Origin: Alphaproteobacteria bacterium
Lineage (GTDB): Bacteria > Pseudomonadota > Alphaproteobacteria > JAJFFI01
DNA: 7,286 nt
Assembly: GCA_021776755.1 (NCBI GenBank)
Contig: JAJFFI010000034.1
Location: 1-7,286 of the forward strand
Reading direction: 5' to 3'
This document shows, one piece after another, positions 7,021-7,286 of the stretch; positions within the stretch are counted from its first letter, which is position 1, and the number at the start of each line of letters is the position of its first letter. A program made the position numbers and the translations under genes. The notes beneath the pieces are model-generated. The model was not told the origin of the DNA, ran no database searches, and worked only from the letters and a program-made list of their open reading frames with translations.

Positions 7021-7286
7021 TGGGCTGGCAAAGCACAACCCGATCACGCGGACGGTTTCACCCCAGAGATCGTAGGGCGTGAGATCGGCGGGATCGGCCC
7101 AGACCGCGTCGGCGGCATCGCTGCCGGCAGTCAAGTTTCCGGCCACCCAGTCGGCCGAGAAATCGACCAGGGTGTAGTGGTACTCGACACGCCCCGCGGC
7201 ATCCCGGGTGAGCGAGTCGATGACGTCGACCAGGGCATCGACCTCGACGTCGATCCCGGCTTCCTCGCATACCTCGCGCCGGGCGG
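7015..7286 (-). CDS. Nudix hydrolase, C-terminal part (start beyond window)
   Basis: The last 89 residues of a minus-strand gene whose start lies past 7286; TGA at 7017–7015. The first visible residues, ARREVCEEAGI, are the end of the Nudix box (GX5EX7REUXEEXGU): the Arg-Glu, the two metal-binding Glu residues and the following Gly are all present. Next come a strand-rich segment with SLTRDAAGRVEYHYTLVDF and the tail SDAADAVWADPADLTPYDLW, whose aromatic/acidic pattern is common in ADP-ribose- or NTP-type Nudix enzymes. The family hydrolyses nucleoside diphosphates linked to another group, with Mg2+. The substrate cannot be told from this fragment. It lies on the same strand as glnK, 213 bp upstream, and glnK appears to have its own promoter, so co-regulation is not implied. 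Confidence 0.85.

Overview
The window is GC-rich chromosomal DNA, most likely from an alphaproteobacterium. The pointers are a chorismate mutase–hisC–prephenate dehydrogenase cluster, a glnK–amtB pair, and strong G/C preference at third codon positions. The genus cannot be named from the sequence alone. The content is core metabolism and nitrogen control. I see no transposase, integrase, CRISPR array, tRNA, rRNA or phage gene.

Left part (1–3021). The 3' end of metA (homoserine O-acyltransferase, methionine synthesis) enters on the plus strand. It meets, tail to tail with 3 bp between stop codons, a minus-strand operon read from 3021 to 145: chorismate mutase with a degenerate prephenate-dehydratase-like C-terminal half, hisC, and a TyrA-family dehydrogenase (tyrC). 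Together these convert chorismate to prephenate and then to tyrosine by the dehydrogenase and a transaminase. HisC probably serves both histidine and aromatic amino acid synthesis. The genes are tightly packed: 13 bp between the first two, and a GTGA stop/start overlap between the last two.

Middle (3022–4720). A 281-bp divergent intergenic region holds several inverted repeats. It is followed on the plus strand by gloB (glyoxalase II) and, 29 bp later, a YibF-like glutathione S-transferase, a probable two-gene glutathione-dependent unit.

Right part (4721–7286). On the minus strand, glnK (PII signal protein) and amtB (ammonium transporter) form the classic nitrogen-sensing pair. A sigma-54-like -24/-12 element and a perfect 19-bp palindrome lie just upstream of glnK, and a strong hairpin terminator lies downstream of amtB. 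Beyond that terminator, a small minus-strand reading frame with a good ribosome binding site and a signal-peptide-like start appears broken by a single-base frameshift; it runs into the antisense of the transferase gene. At the right edge is the 3' end of a Nudix hydrolase gene (minus strand), separated from glnK by 213 bp that include an AT-rich tract.

No clearly new system is present. The items most worth a second look are the pseudo-dehydratase half of the chorismate mutase, the broken small secreted-protein gene at 4603–4847, and the regulatory palindromes upstream of glnK and gloB.
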